A stretch of DNA of 64,000 nucleotides from Actinokineospora bangkokensis (GTDB taxonomy: Bacteria; Actinomycetota; Actinomycetes; Mycobacteriales; Pseudonocardiaceae): NCBI RefSeq assembly GCF_001940455.1, contig NZ_MKQR01000004.1, positions 67,623-131,622 on the forward strand, read 5' to 3'. Below the pieces are notes generated by a model. The model ran no database searches and was not told the DNA's origin. It saw only the letters and a program-made list of their open reading frames with translations. Shown here one piece after another: positions 17,066 to 25,469 of the stretch (position 1 is its first letter; each line of letters begins with the position of its first letter). A program made the translations under genes and the position numbers.

Positions 17066-18048
17066 TGACGGGGCTGATGACGGGGCTCAAGACCAGGCTC
17101 GCCGCCCTCGCCGCGAGCTGCCTGCTGCTGTCCGGGTGCGGCCTGTCGAGCAGCTTCGCGCTGCCGCTGGACGTCCTCGCCGGACCCAACGCCGCCAAGG
17201 CCGACCTCACCGGCACCCGGATCATCGTGGGGTCGAAGGACTTCACCGAGCAGATCATCGTCGGGCACCTCACCGAGTTCATGCTCGCCGCCGCGGGCGC
17301 CGACGTGGTCGACCTGACCAACATCCAGGGCTCCAACAGCTCCCGGCAGGCACTGGTGTCCGGCGACATCGACGTGCAGTGGGAGTACACCGGCACCGCG
17401 TGGGTCAGCTACCTCGCCCAGACCGACCCGATCCCGGACGAGGCCAAGCAGTTCGAGGCGGTGAAGGCGGCCGACAAGGAGAACGGCCTGGAGTGGCTCG
17501 ACTACGCGGCGCTGAACAACACCTACGCCTTCGCCATGCGCAAGCAGGACGCCCAGGCGCTCGGCATCTCCACCACCAGCCAGATCGCGGAGCTGGTCAA
17601 GCGCGACCCCAGCCAGGGCGTGTTCTGCCTGGAGACCGAGTTCGTCAGCCGCTCCGACGGGTTCCCGGGGGTGCAGAAGGCCTACGGGTTCACCGTCCCG
17701 CCGGGCAACGTCAAGATCTTCGGCTCGGGCGCGGTGTACGCCGCCCTCGGCAACGGCGCCTGCAAGTTCGGCGAGGTGTACACCACCGACGGCCGGATCC
17801 TGGCGCTGGACCTGACCCTGGTCGAGGACGACAAGAAGTTCTTCCCGCAGTACAACATCGCCCCGGTCGTGCGCACCGACTTCCTGCGCGAGCACCCGCA
17901 GGTCAAGGACGTCCTGGACCCGCTGGTGGAGCGGCTGGACAACCGCACCATGCAGGAGCTCAGCGCCAAGGTGGACGTCGAGGGCGCCGACCCGGTCGAG
18001 GTCGCCAGGGACTACCTCGTCGAGGAGGGCATCATCGCCCTCCCCTGA
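17065..18048 (+). CDS. Osmoprotectant-type ABC transporter substrate-binding lipoprotein
   Basis: This is a 327-residue lipoprotein with a lipobox LSGC (22-25). The mature part is an OpuAC-type binding domain: GSKDFTEQIIVGHL opens the first lobe, and QWEYTGTAW carries the aromatic/acidic residues that usually form the quaternary-amine cage. It captures the ligand outside the membrane for the preceding permeases. The ATG overlaps the previous stop by 1 nt; a second ATG four codons in (after an exact repeat of ATGACGGGGCTG) is an equal alternative. A very strong terminator follows. Confidence 0.9.
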   Translation: MTGLMTGLKTRLAALAASCLLLSGCGLSSSFALPLDVLAGPNAAKADLTGTRIIVGSKDFTEQIIVGHLTEFMLAAAGADVVDLTNIQGSNSSRQALVSGDIDVQWEYTGTAWVSYLAQTDPIPDEAKQFEAVKAADKENGLEWLDYAALNNTYAFAMRKQDAQALGISTTSQIAELVKRDPSQGVFCLETEFVSRSDGFPGVQKAYGFTVPPGNVKIFGSGAVYAALGNGACKFGEVYTTDGRILALDLTLVEDDKKFFPQYNIAPVVRTDFLREHPQVKDVLDPLVERLDNRTMQELSAKVDVEGADPVEVARDYLVEEGIIALP

Positions 18049-18062
18049 CCGGCAGGACCACC

Positions 18063-18105
18063 GCGCGGGGGCGGCCGGGGCGACGCGCCCCGGCCGCCCC
18101 CGCGC
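18063..18105 (+). terminator. Strong terminator of the ABC transporter operon
   Basis: A perfect 20-bp GC-only stem (arms 18063-18082 and 18086-18105) closes on the 3-nt loop ACG, 14 nt after the stop codon. There is no T-run, as is usual in actinobacteria. Confidence 0.92.
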
Positions 18106-18247
18106 GTCACCCCGGTGACCTGCGGCGATCCCCCCGCGGCCGAGCAGATCCGCAGACCCCGACCAGGACCGGTATCGCTCGTGGGAGCATCAGCGACACA
18201 ACCCGCGGGGGGCAGTGTTCGCCGGGTTGGGTGATGAGGGGAGAGCA

Positions 18248-20269
18248 GTGAACGTCCTGTCGGTGGATCTCGGCACGTCGAACACCGTCGCCGTGCTGTC
18301 CGCGCACGGGCGGCCACCGCGCGTGGTCGACGTCGACGGTGCGTCGATGATGCCGTCCGCGGTCTTCGCGGGGGAGGACGGGGCGCTGGTGGTGGGCCGC
18401 GACGCCGAGCGCCGCGCCCGGCTCGACCCCTCCCGCTTCGAGCCCAACCCCAAGCGCCGCGTCGACGAGGGCACCCTGCTGCTGGGCGACCAGGTCGTCT
18501 CCGTCACCGAGGCGCTGGCGGGCGTGCTGCGCCGGGTCGTCGACGAGACCACCCGCCAGCTCGGCGGCGCCAAGCCCGACGAGGTCCGGCTCACCCACCC
18601 CGCCCAGTGGGGCCCGGTGCGGCGCAACGTGCTGCTCTCCGCGGCCCGGCAGGCGGGCGCGGGCTCCACCCTCGCCCTGGTGCCCGAGCCGGTGGCCGCC
18701 GCGGCCCACTTCGCCTCCTTCCCCGGGCAGACCCTGGCCCCCAACCAGGCGCTCGCCGTCTACGACCTGGGCGCGGGCACCTTCGACGTGGCCATCGTCG
18801 GCGCCACCCAGACCGGGTTCTCGGTGCTGGCCGAGGCGGGCCTGCCCGACCTCGGCGGCCTCGACGTCGACCAGGCGCTGCTGGAGCACGTCGGCCGCCA
18901 GGTCTCCCACCGCGACCCCGCCGGGTGGCAGCGGCTGCTGCGCCCCACCTCCACCGCCGACCGCCGCGACCAGCGCGCCCTGCGCGAGGACGTCAAGGCC
19001 GCGAAGGAGGCGCTGTCGCGGCACCCGCAGACCGAGGTGCCGCTGCCCGCGCCGTTCGACGACGTGCTGGTCACCCGCACCGAGCTGGAGGCGCTGATCC
19101 GCCCCGGCATGCTGCGCAGCGTCGAGCTGCTGGCCGCCACCATCCGCTCCACCGGCATGTCGCCCGCCAACCTCGTCGGCATCTACCTCGTCGGCGGGTC
19201 CAGCCGCATCCCGCTGGTGGCCACGCTGATCGCCGAGCAGCTGCACGTCGTGCCGACCAGCCTGGACCAGCCGGAGACCGCCGTCGCCCTCGGCGCGCAC
19301 CACGTGCCCCAGGAGGGCATCACCATGCGCACCGGCGACATGTCCGGCGCGCTCGACCAGGCCCGCACCCGGGCGGTGATCCCCACCCGCGGCACCGGCT
19401 TCTCCGACGGCGCCACCGTGCAGCAGCCCAAGCTGCCCACCCCGCAGCAGCAGCGCGCCCCGCAGAACCCGCCCTCGCGGCCCACACCCGCGCAGAACCC
19501 CGCCTCCGGCCCCAACCCGGTGGTGGCCCAGCAGCAGCCGCGCTCGGGCCCGATCCCGGTGCAGCAGCCCGGCCCGCCGCGCCCGCAGCAGCCCGCGCTC
19601 CAGCAGCACGCCCCCCAACAGCACACCCCGCAGCAGCAGCAGCACAACCCCCAGCAGCTCCCGCCCGGTCCCCAGTTCCCCCGGCAGCGCCAGGGCGGGG
19701 GCAGCGGCAAGCTGTGGGCGATCCTCGGCTCGGTCGGCGCCGTCGTGCTGGTGGCCATCGTGGTCATCGTGATCGCCACCTCCGGCGGCACCACCGGTCC
19801 CGGTGGGACGGACCTGGCCGACTGCGCCGCCAGCACCACCACCGACGCCCAGGGCTTCACCCCCTGCATGCGCAGCATCGCGGGCTCGGTCGCGAGCTCC
19901 GGCGACTGCGAGTCCGGCATGACCCTCAGCGGCGAGGCCTTCGACACCCCCGGCGCCACCGCCGCCACCTGCACCCTCGGCAGCGGCTACTCCGCCATCT
20001 ACTACCAGTTCCCCAACCAGGCCGCGGTGTCGAGCAACATCGACCAGGCGTTCAGCGGGATGGGCGTGTCCAAGTCCAGTGCGGACACCGCCACCTGGAG
20101 CGGCGCGGGCCTGTCCGGGCGCTACTACGCCGTCGAGGTCAGCGGGCAGGGGCTGCTGCTGTTCACCGTGGACGACACCCCGCTGCTCGGGGCCGTGGTG
20201 AACCTCTCCGGCGGCTCGGACACCACCCTGGTCGACTACTTCAACAGCAAGGTCAAGCCGGGCAGCTGA
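18248..20269 (+). CDS. Membrane-anchored Hsp70-like receptor, copy 1
   Basis: This 673-residue protein has an Hsp70/actin-type ATPase domain, residues about 1-355: DLGTSNTVAVL (phosphate 1), YDLGAGTFDVA (phosphate 2) and LVGGSSRIP near 314-322 (adenosine). Instead of the peptide-binding domain there is a Pro/Gln-rich linker (about 360-485) with many QQ and PQ pairs. One transmembrane helix (about 489-513) and an outer domain of about 150 residues with four cysteines follow. The topology puts the ATPase inside and the cysteine domain outside. The GTG start has GGGGAGAG upstream. Function is unknown; the architecture suggests transmembrane signalling. Confidence 0.85.
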   Translation: MNVLSVDLGTSNTVAVLSAHGRPPRVVDVDGASMMPSAVFAGEDGALVVGRDAERRARLDPSRFEPNPKRRVDEGTLLLGDQVVSVTEALAGVLRRVVDETTRQLGGAKPDEVRLTHPAQWGPVRRNVLLSAARQAGAGSTLALVPEPVAAAAHFASFPGQTLAPNQALAVYDLGAGTFDVAIVGATQTGFSVLAEAGLPDLGGLDVDQALLEHVGRQVSHRDPAGWQRLLRPTSTADRRDQRALREDVKAAKEALSRHPQTEVPLPAPFDDVLVTRTELEALIRPGMLRSVELLAATIRSTGMSPANLVGIYLVGGSSRIPLVATLIAEQLHVVPTSLDQPETAVALGAHHVPQEGITMRTGDMSGALDQARTRAVIPTRGTGFSDGATVQQPKLPTPQQQRAPQNPPSRPTPAQNPASGPNPVVAQQQPRSGPIPVQQPGPPRPQQPALQQHAPQQHTPQQQQHNPQQLPPGPQFPRQRQGGGSGKLWAILGSVGAVVLVAIVVIVIATSGGTTGPGGTDLADCAASTTTDAQGFTPCMRSIAGSVASSGDCESGMTLSGEAFDTPGATAATCTLGSGYSAIYYQFPNQAAVSSNIDQAFSGMGVSKSSADTATWSGAGLSGRYYAVEVSGQGLLLFTVDDTPLLGAVVNLSGGSDTTLVDYFNSKVKPGS

Positions 20270-20324
20270 ACCGCGCGGCCCGGGTCTGCCAGACTTGGGC
20301 CGTCCCCGACCCGGAGGTCAGAAC

Positions 20325-22145
20325 ATGCGGGTGCTGTCGGTCGACCTGGGCACGTCGAACACCGTCGCGGTGCTCTCCGCGCACGGGCGGCCACCCCGGG
20401 TGGTCGAAGTGGACGGTTCGGCGACGATGCCCTCGGCGGTCTACGCCGAGGAGGACGGCACCCTGGTCGTGGGCCGCGACGCCGAGCGCCGCGCCCGGCT
20501 CGACCCCTCCCGCTTCGAGCCCAACCCCAAGCGCCGCGTCGACGACGGCACGCTGCTGCTCGGCGACACCGTCGTCCCGGTCGCGGAGACGCTGGCCGCG
20601 GTGCTCAAGCGGGTGCACGAGGAGACCACCCGCCAGCTCGGCGGGGCCGCCCCCGACGAGGTGCGGCTGACCCACCCCGCCCAGTGGGGCCCGGTACGGC
20701 GCAACGTGCTGCTCACCGCCGCCCGGCTGGCGGGCATGGGCTCGGCGCTGGTGCTGGTGCCCGAGCCGGTCGCGGCCGCGGCGCACTTCGCCTCGCTCGG
20801 CCACACCCTGCTGCCCGGGCAGGCGCTGGCCGTCTACGACCTGGGCGCGGGCACCTTCGACGTGGCCGTGGTGGCCGCCACCCAGTCCGGCTTCGCGGTG
20901 CTGGCCGAGGACGGCCTGCCCGACCTCGGCGGCCTCGACGTCGACCAGACCCTGCTCGAGCACGTCGGCCGCCAAGTCTCCCACCGCGACCCGCGCGGCT
21001 GGCAGCACCTGCTGCGCCCGGAGTCCACAGCGGACCGGCGGGCCCGGCGGGCGCTGCAGGAGGACGTGCGGGCGGCCAAGGAGGCGCTGTCGCGGCACCC
21101 GCAGACCGAGGTGCCCATGCCCGAGCCGTTCGACGACGTGCTGGTCACCCGCGGCGAGCTGGAGGCGCTGGTCCGGCCGAACCTGCTGCGCAGCGCCGAC
21201 CTGCTCGCCGCAACGATCCGCGCCACCGGCACCACCCCCGACCGGCTCGGCGGGGTCTACCTGGTCGGCGGGTCCAGCCGCATCCCGCTGGTGGCGACCC
21301 TCATCGCCGAGCAGCTGCGGATCGTGCCCACCAGCCTCGACCAGCCGGAGACGGCCGTGGCCCTCGGCGCGCACCAGGTGACCCAGGAGGGCATCAGCAT
21401 GCGCACCAGCGGGGTCACCCCCGGCGCGCAGGCCGCCCCCGCGCCGCAGAACCCGCCCACCCCCACCGCCACCCCCGCCCCGACCGCGCAGCAGCCGCAG
21501 TTCGGCGGCCAGTACCCGCCCACCGCCGGCTACCCCGCCCAGGGCCTCCAGACGAACTTCCCGACGCCGCTGCGGCAGGACTTCCCGACCCCGCCGCGCC
21601 CCGGCCGCCGCACCCGGTCGAAGGTCATCGCCGCCGCGGCCGCCGCGGTGGTGCTCGCGCTGGGCACCGTGGGCGGGTTCCTGCTGTTCGGCGGCGACGA
21701 CCTGCCCAGCGCCGAGTCCTGCCGGTCGGCGGGCGCGCGCGACGCGCAGGGCTTCACCGAGTGCCTGCGCCAGCTCGCCGGGGCGGTGGCCGACGGCGGC
21801 ACCTGCAAGGCCGCCCCCGCCGACGCCCTGGCCGACGTCACCTGCGGCCTCAGCGACGACTACACCGTCAGCTACGCCCAGGTCGGCACCCAGGACGAGG
21901 TGCAGGGGGTGCTGCGCGAGGAGCTGGGCTCGATGTCCGAGGGCGACCACGTCCTCGCGGACTGGCGCGGCAACGGCCTCGACGGCAGCTTCCGGGCGGG
22001 GGTGAGCGGCGGCACGGGGGTGCTGGTGTTCACCGTCAAGGACCGGCCGCTGGTGGGGTGGATCTCGCGCACGGCCGAGGGCGACGACCTGACCCCCGAC
22101 GCGCTCGCGGACTACTTCACCCAGCGCGTGCAGCCGGGCACCTGA
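20325..22145 (+). CDS. Membrane-anchored Hsp70-like receptor, copy 2
   Basis: This 606-residue tandem paralogue of the preceding gene has a nearly identical ATPase domain (same DLGTSNTVAVL, YDLGAGTFDVA and LVGGSSRIP motifs, residues 1-350). The linker is shorter and Pro/Thr-rich rather than Gln-rich. There is one transmembrane helix (about 433-455) and an outer domain that keeps four cysteines and the motif DAQGFT-x-C-x-R but is otherwise strongly diverged. GGAGG precedes the ATG. The 55-nt gap suggests co-transcription. As in copy 1, the Hsp70 substrate-binding domain is missing. Confidence 0.85.
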   Translation: MRVLSVDLGTSNTVAVLSAHGRPPRVVEVDGSATMPSAVYAEEDGTLVVGRDAERRARLDPSRFEPNPKRRVDDGTLLLGDTVVPVAETLAAVLKRVHEETTRQLGGAAPDEVRLTHPAQWGPVRRNVLLTAARLAGMGSALVLVPEPVAAAAHFASLGHTLLPGQALAVYDLGAGTFDVAVVAATQSGFAVLAEDGLPDLGGLDVDQTLLEHVGRQVSHRDPRGWQHLLRPESTADRRARRALQEDVRAAKEALSRHPQTEVPMPEPFDDVLVTRGELEALVRPNLLRSADLLAATIRATGTTPDRLGGVYLVGGSSRIPLVATLIAEQLRIVPTSLDQPETAVALGAHQVTQEGISMRTSGVTPGAQAAPAPQNPPTPTATPAPTAQQPQFGGQYPPTAGYPAQGLQTNFPTPLRQDFPTPPRPGRRTRSKVIAAAAAAVVLALGTVGGFLLFGGDDLPSAESCRSAGARDAQGFTECLRQLAGAVADGGTCKAAPADALADVTCGLSDDYTVSYAQVGTQDEVQGVLREELGSMSEGDHVLADWRGNGLDGSFRAGVSGGTGVLVFTVKDRPLVGWISRTAEGDDLTPDALADYFTQRVQPGT

Positions 22146-22176
22146 GCGCGGTCGCCCAGGGCGGGGTCGTCGGCGA

Positions 22177-22232
22177 CAGGTGTGTCAGCGTAGGAGTGCC
22201 AGCGCAGGTGTGTCAGCGGCAGGGTGTCAGCG
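22177..22232. repeat. Four tandem copies of a 14-bp unit
   Basis: The units are CAGGTGTGTCAGCG (22177), TAGGAGTGCCAGCG (22191), CAGGTGTGTCAGCG (22205) and GCAGGGTGTCAGCG (22219). The first and third are identical. The last unit contains the stop codon of the small membrane protein on the opposite strand. The array fills the convergent gap after the second Hsp70-like gene. Confidence 0.85.
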
Positions 22233-22379
22233 GCGGCGGTTGCGCACGAAGTAGACGATGCCGAACACCAGCACCGCCACGCAGCTCGCCGCCACGCCCA
22301 GGTCCAGCAGCAGGCTCTCGGTCGGGCTGGGCGGCTCGACGGCCACCAGCACGTCCAGCAGCGGGTCGTTGAGGGGCAT
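22227..22379 (-). CDS. Small single-pass membrane protein (50 aa)
   Basis: This predicted protein has an acidic N-terminus ([19 protein letters not shown]), one hydrophobic segment of about 22 residues ([13 protein letters not shown]) and a basic tail RNRRR, consistent with a single-pass protein with its N-terminus outside. I do not recognise a family. Codon choice is normal for this genome and the ATG is the only sensible start. The 14-bp repeat array ends in its stop codon, so the C-terminus may vary between strains. It is convergent with the second Hsp70-like gene. Confidence 0.6.
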   Translation of the reverse strand: MPLNDPLLDVLVAVEPPSPTESLLLDLGVAASCVAVLVFGIVYFVRNRRR

Positions 22380-22435
22380 GCCCCGATTGTGCCTGACGCC
22401 GCGCCTGCCCACCCCGGGCGGCGGCGCGCCAGGAC

Positions 22436-22441
22436 TAGACT
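22436..22441 (+). promoter_or_regulatory. -10 element before DUF3046
   Basis: TAGACT ends 8 nt before the ATG at 22450, consistent with a leaderless or near-leaderless message. Confidence 0.4.
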
Positions 22442-22449
22442 GGTCACCG

Positions 22450-22644
22450 ATGCGCATCACCGCCTTCCGGGCCCGCCTCGCCGACGAGTTCGGCGCGCAG
22501 CGGGCCGACACCATCGCCCACGACCACGTCTTCGCCGCCCTCGGCGGGCGCACCGTCGACGAGGCGCTCGACGCGGGCCTGCCGACCAAGGACATCTGGC
22601 AGGCCGTGTGCGAGGCGTTCGAGGTGCCCGACGAGCGGCGCTGA
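22450..22644 (+). CDS. DUF3046 family protein
   Basis: This 64-residue protein matches the DUF3046 family found directly upstream of recA in most actinobacteria (Rv2738c in M. tuberculosis, from memory). It is all-alpha and soluble, with the conserved core [33 protein letters not shown]. No function is established; the conserved position suggests a link to recA, although here recA has its own promoters. A -10 (TAGACT) lies 8 nt before the ATG. Confidence 0.87.
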   Translation: MRITAFRARLADEFGAQRADTIAHDHVFAALGGRTVDEALDAGLPTKDIWQAVCEAFEVPDERR

Positions 22645-22739
22645 CCGGGCCGGGTGGCGCGCGCCGGTGCGCCGGGGCACCACCGCTGAGCAGTGCCGAC
22701 ACGCGGGTACCCGGCATCCGGGCGTGTCGGTGCGCGCGA

Positions 22740-22755
22740 TCGAACACGTGTTCGT
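22740..22755 (+). promoter_or_regulatory. LexA box upstream of recA
   Basis: TCGAACACGTGTTCGT matches the LexA palindrome except at its last base. It shares its central ACACGTGT with the box of the HEPN operon. TACCCT follows directly and may be the -10 of the LexA-controlled recA promoter. Confidence 0.87.
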
Positions 22756-22802
22756 TACCCTGTTCGCCTGGCCGTGGACGACCCCACGGCCGCGGGTCCG
22801 AG

Positions 22803-22811
22803 TTATCCACA
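22803..22811 (+). promoter_or_regulatory. DnaA-box sequence in the recA upstream region
   Basis: TTATCCACA is the canonical DnaA nonamer. It lies between the LexA box and the proximal recA promoter. A single site can occur by chance. Confidence 0.35.
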
Positions 22812-22832
22812 GGGACGCGTGCCTGTCGGAAA

Positions 22833-22855
22833 TCGTCGGTCCCTGCCCGTAGCGT
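22833..22855 (+). promoter_or_regulatory. RecA-NDp-type (PafBC-class) proximal promoter of recA
   Basis: TCGTCGGTC matches TTGTCRGTG at 7 of 9 positions. Exactly 8 nt later comes TAGCGT (TANNNT). Seven nt after that is an in-frame GTG (22863), eleven codons before the annotated ATG. The layout repeats the LexA-independent recA promoter known from mycobacteria. Confidence 0.65.
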
Positions 22856-22895
22856 CACCGGCGTGAGCACGAAACAGACTCGAGGTGGATCGAAG

Positions 22896-23945
22896 ATGGC
22901 ACCAGCAGCACCGGACCGGGAAAAGGCGCTCGAGCTCGCCCTGGCCCAGATCGACAAGAACTTCGGCAAGGGCTCGGTGATGCGGCTGGGCGAGGAGGGC
23001 CGGGCACCCGTCCAGGTCATCCCGACCGGCTCCATCGCCCTGGACGTCGCCCTCGGCATCGGCGGCCTGCCGCGCGGCCGGGTGATCGAGGTCTACGGCC
23101 CGGAGTCCTCCGGAAAGACGACCGTCGCCCTGCACGCGGTGGCCAACGCCCAGCGCGCGGGCGGCATCGCGGCGTTCATCGACGCCGAGCACGCGCTCGA
23201 CCCGGAGTACGCCAAGGCCCTGGGCGTCGACACCGACGCCCTGCTGGTCTCCCAGCCCGACACCGGTGAGCAGGCGCTGGAGATCGCGGACATGCTGGTC
23301 CGCTCCGGCGCCCTGGACATCATCGTGATCGACTCCGTGGCGGCCCTGGTGCCCCGCGCCGAGATCGAGGGCGAGATGGGCGACAACCACGTCGGCCTGC
23401 AGGCCCGGCTGATGAGCCAGGCGCTGCGCAAGATGACCGGCGCGATGAACAACTCCGGCACCACCGCGATCTTCATCAACCAGCTGCGCGAGAAGATCGG
23501 CGTGATGTTCGGCTCCCCGGAGACCACGACCGGTGGCAAGGCGCTGAAGTTCTACGCCTCGGTGCGCCTGGACGTGCGCCGCATCGAGACCCTCAAGGAC
23601 GGCGGCGAGCCGGTCGGCAACCGCACCCGGGTCAAGGTCGTCAAGAACAAGGTCGCCCCGCCGTTCAAGCAGGCCGAGTTCGACATCCTCTACGGCAAGG
23701 GCGTCAGCCGCGAGGGCTCGCTGATCGACATGGGTGTCGACCAGGGGATCCTGCGCAAGTCCGGTGCCTGGTACACCTACGAGGGCGACCAGCTGGGGCA
23801 GGGCAAGGAGAACGCCCGCAAGTTCCTCATGGAGAACCCGGACGTGGCCAACGAGGTCGAGAAGCGGATCAAGGACAAGCTCGGCATCGGCGCCAAGCTC
23901 GACGCCGACGAGACCGCCGCGGCCGCCGCCCCCGTCGAGTTCTGA
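22896..23945 (+). CDS. recA: Recombinase RecA
   Basis: RecA forms filaments on single-stranded DNA, exchanges strands and triggers LexA self-cleavage. The 349 residues include Walker A GPESSGKT (68-75), [10 protein letters not shown] (Walker B), the L1 region [22 protein letters not shown] and the L2 region around [14 protein letters not shown]. There is no intein, unlike in M. tuberculosis. The ATG fits the family start and has GGTGG upstream. An in-frame GTG at 22863, 7 nt after a -10, could give an 11-residue longer leaderless form. Upstream are a LexA box and a RecA-NDp-type promoter; recX follows after 11 nt. Confidence 0.98.
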   Translation: MAPAAPDREKALELALAQIDKNFGKGSVMRLGEEGRAPVQVIPTGSIALDVALGIGGLPRGRVIEVYGPESSGKTTVALHAVANAQRAGGIAAFIDAEHALDPEYAKALGVDTDALLVSQPDTGEQALEIADMLVRSGALDIIVIDSVAALVPRAEIEGEMGDNHVGLQARLMSQALRKMTGAMNNSGTTAIFINQLREKIGVMFGSPETTTGGKALKFYASVRLDVRRIETLKDGGEPVGNRTRVKVVKNKVAPPFKQAEFDILYGKGVSREGSLIDMGVDQGILRKSGAWYTYEGDQLGQGKENARKFLMENPDVANEVEKRIKDKLGIGAKLDADETAAAAAPVEF

Positions 23946-23956
23946 GCGGACCGGCC

Positions 23957-25165
23957 ATGACCGGCGGCACCCCACCCCCGGGTTCCGGGGCTCCCGAGCA
24001 GGGACCCCCGGAGCCCGAGGGGGACAGCGGCGCGGACTGGTACACCCCGTCCCCGCCGCCGCCCACCGCCGCACCGGCCGCCGACCCCGAGTGGTACGCC
24101 GAACCCGCCCCGGGGCAGGCGCCCACCGCTCCCGCCGCGGCGGAGGCCTGGTTCGTCGACCAGGCCCCGCCCGCTGCACCCTCCCCACCCCCACCGGCCG
24201 CCGACGACCCCCCGTGGTTCGCCGACGACCCGGCACCGGCACCACCCCCGCCGGTCGACGCCGAGCCCGCGTGGTTCACCGGCGGCGACGCACCCGCCCC
24301 ACCCCCGGAGACGGCCTGGTTCGACGCTGAACCAGCCCGTCGGGGTGCTCGACGCGCAGGCCCGCGCAAGGCCCGCAAGCCCGTGACCCGCGGCGAACCC
24401 CAGACCGAGCCGAGCGGCGCGGACCCGAGCGGCGCGGACCCGCGCGGTGCTGATTCGCGCGGTGCCGCACCGGAGCCTGCTGAGCAGCGGCCTGCCGCGT
24501 CGGACCCGTCCGCGGGCCCCGCCGACCCGCCCCAGAGCCCTCCTGGCGCTGCGGAGCCGGGGGAGCCCGGGGGCAGGCGGTTCCGCAGGCGCACCGCCCA
24601 GGCCGCCGAGCAGCCCACCGCACCGCGCTCGGCCAAGGGCGAGCAGGACCCGGCCGCTCGGGCCAGGGACATCTGCTACCGGCTGCTGACCATGCGCGAC
24701 CACACGCGCCTGGAGCTGGAGCAGGCGCTGCGCAAGCGCGAGGTGCCCGAGGAGGTCATCCACGCGACGCTGGCCAAGTTCGACAAGGCGGGCCTGATCA
24801 ACGACGAGGCGTTCGCGGAGTCGTGGGTGCGCGCCCGCCACGAGCACAAGGGCCTCGGTCGCCGCGCCATCGCCCAGGAACTGCGCCGCAAGGGCGTGGA
24901 CCAGGTGGTCGTCGAGGAGGCCCTTTCCGACCTCGACGCCGACGCCGAGCAGGCCAGGGCCGCTGAGCTGGTGCGCCGCAAGCTCGGCTCCACCCGCGGC
25001 CTCGACCGGCAGAAGCGCATCCGCAGGCTGGTCGCCATGCTCGCCCGCCGCGGCTACGCCGAGGGCATGGCCTACGGGGTCGTCCGCGCCGCCCTCGACG
25101 CCGAGGACGCCGACACCGACACCGACACCGACGAGCGCATCGAGTGGGACCTCCTGCCCGACTGA
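23957..25165 (+). CDS. recX: RecX with a long aromatic-repeat N-terminal extension
   Basis: RecX binds RecA filaments and restrains their activity. The RecX helical repeats occupy only residues about 234-385 (ARDICYRLLTMRDHTRLELEQAL onward); typical RecX is 150-200 residues. The first ~230 residues are disordered and Pro/Ala-rich. Residues 27-130 carry six tryptophan-aromatic dipeptides at roughly even spacing (WY, WY, WF, WF, WF, WF), each next to acidic residues. A short repeat (SGADP, RGADS) follows, then a basic patch before the RecX domain. The C-terminus is acidic (DTDTDTDERIEWD). The ATG lies 11 nt after recA, so recA and recX are co-transcribed. Confidence 0.9.
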   Translation: MTGGTPPPGSGAPEQGPPEPEGDSGADWYTPSPPPPTAAPAADPEWYAEPAPGQAPTAPAAAEAWFVDQAPPAAPSPPPPAADDPPWFADDPAPAPPPPVDAEPAWFTGGDAPAPPPETAWFDAEPARRGARRAGPRKARKPVTRGEPQTEPSGADPSGADPRGADSRGAAPEPAEQRPAASDPSAGPADPPQSPPGAAEPGEPGGRRFRRRTAQAAEQPTAPRSAKGEQDPAARARDICYRLLTMRDHTRLELEQALRKREVPEEVIHATLAKFDKAGLINDEAFAESWVRARHEHKGLGRRAIAQELRRKGVDQVVVEEALSDLDADAEQARAAELVRRKLGSTRGLDRQKRIRRLVAMLARRGYAEGMAYGVVRAALDAEDADTDTDTDERIEWDLLPD

Positions 25166-25228
25166 GGTCGGTCCCGCCGCACCCGCGCAGGCACCCCAGC
25201 GATCCCCTACCCGCCTCGAAGCGGGCTC

Positions 25229-25260
25229 GGTGCCGTCTCGAATCGCGGGACGGCGGCACC
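25229..25260 (+). terminator. Possible recA-recX terminator
   Basis: GGTGCCGTC pairs with GACGGC-GGCACC, leaving a 3-nt bulge, about 65 nt after the recX stop. It is imperfect but GC-rich. Confidence 0.4.
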
Positions 25261-25469
25261 CCAGTTTTCGATCACCCGGAAGTGGCTGGGAGCACCCCTG
25301 CGGCGACTCCCGCGCGTGCCCGGTATCACATCCGGTTCGGTTGCTCGTTTTCGGCCGCTGAGCTGCGGAGATCGCTGATCGGCGATGCGGGTGGGTGGCG
25401 GCTGTGTGGCACACGTCATACGCGCTTTTGAGCCACCCCAGGACTTCGGCTGGCTGCGGCTCGCCCCCC
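25261..25469. other. Intergenic region upstream of the sdh operon
   Basis: This gap of about 420 nt (25166-25585) holds no convincing gene. Apart from the weak hairpin at its left end and the CRP-like site at its right, I see nothing distinctive. Its base composition is slightly less GC-rich than its surroundings, as expected for a promoter region. Confidence 0.5.

Noticed and set aside
22177-22232. CRISPR-like array
   Set aside because: The 14-nt units are contiguous without spacers and no cas gene is near.
22863-22895. Taking the GTG at 22863 as the recA start
   Set aside because: It is plausible as a leaderless start, but the ATG at 22896 fits the family N-terminus and has a ribosome-binding site; kept as an alternative only.
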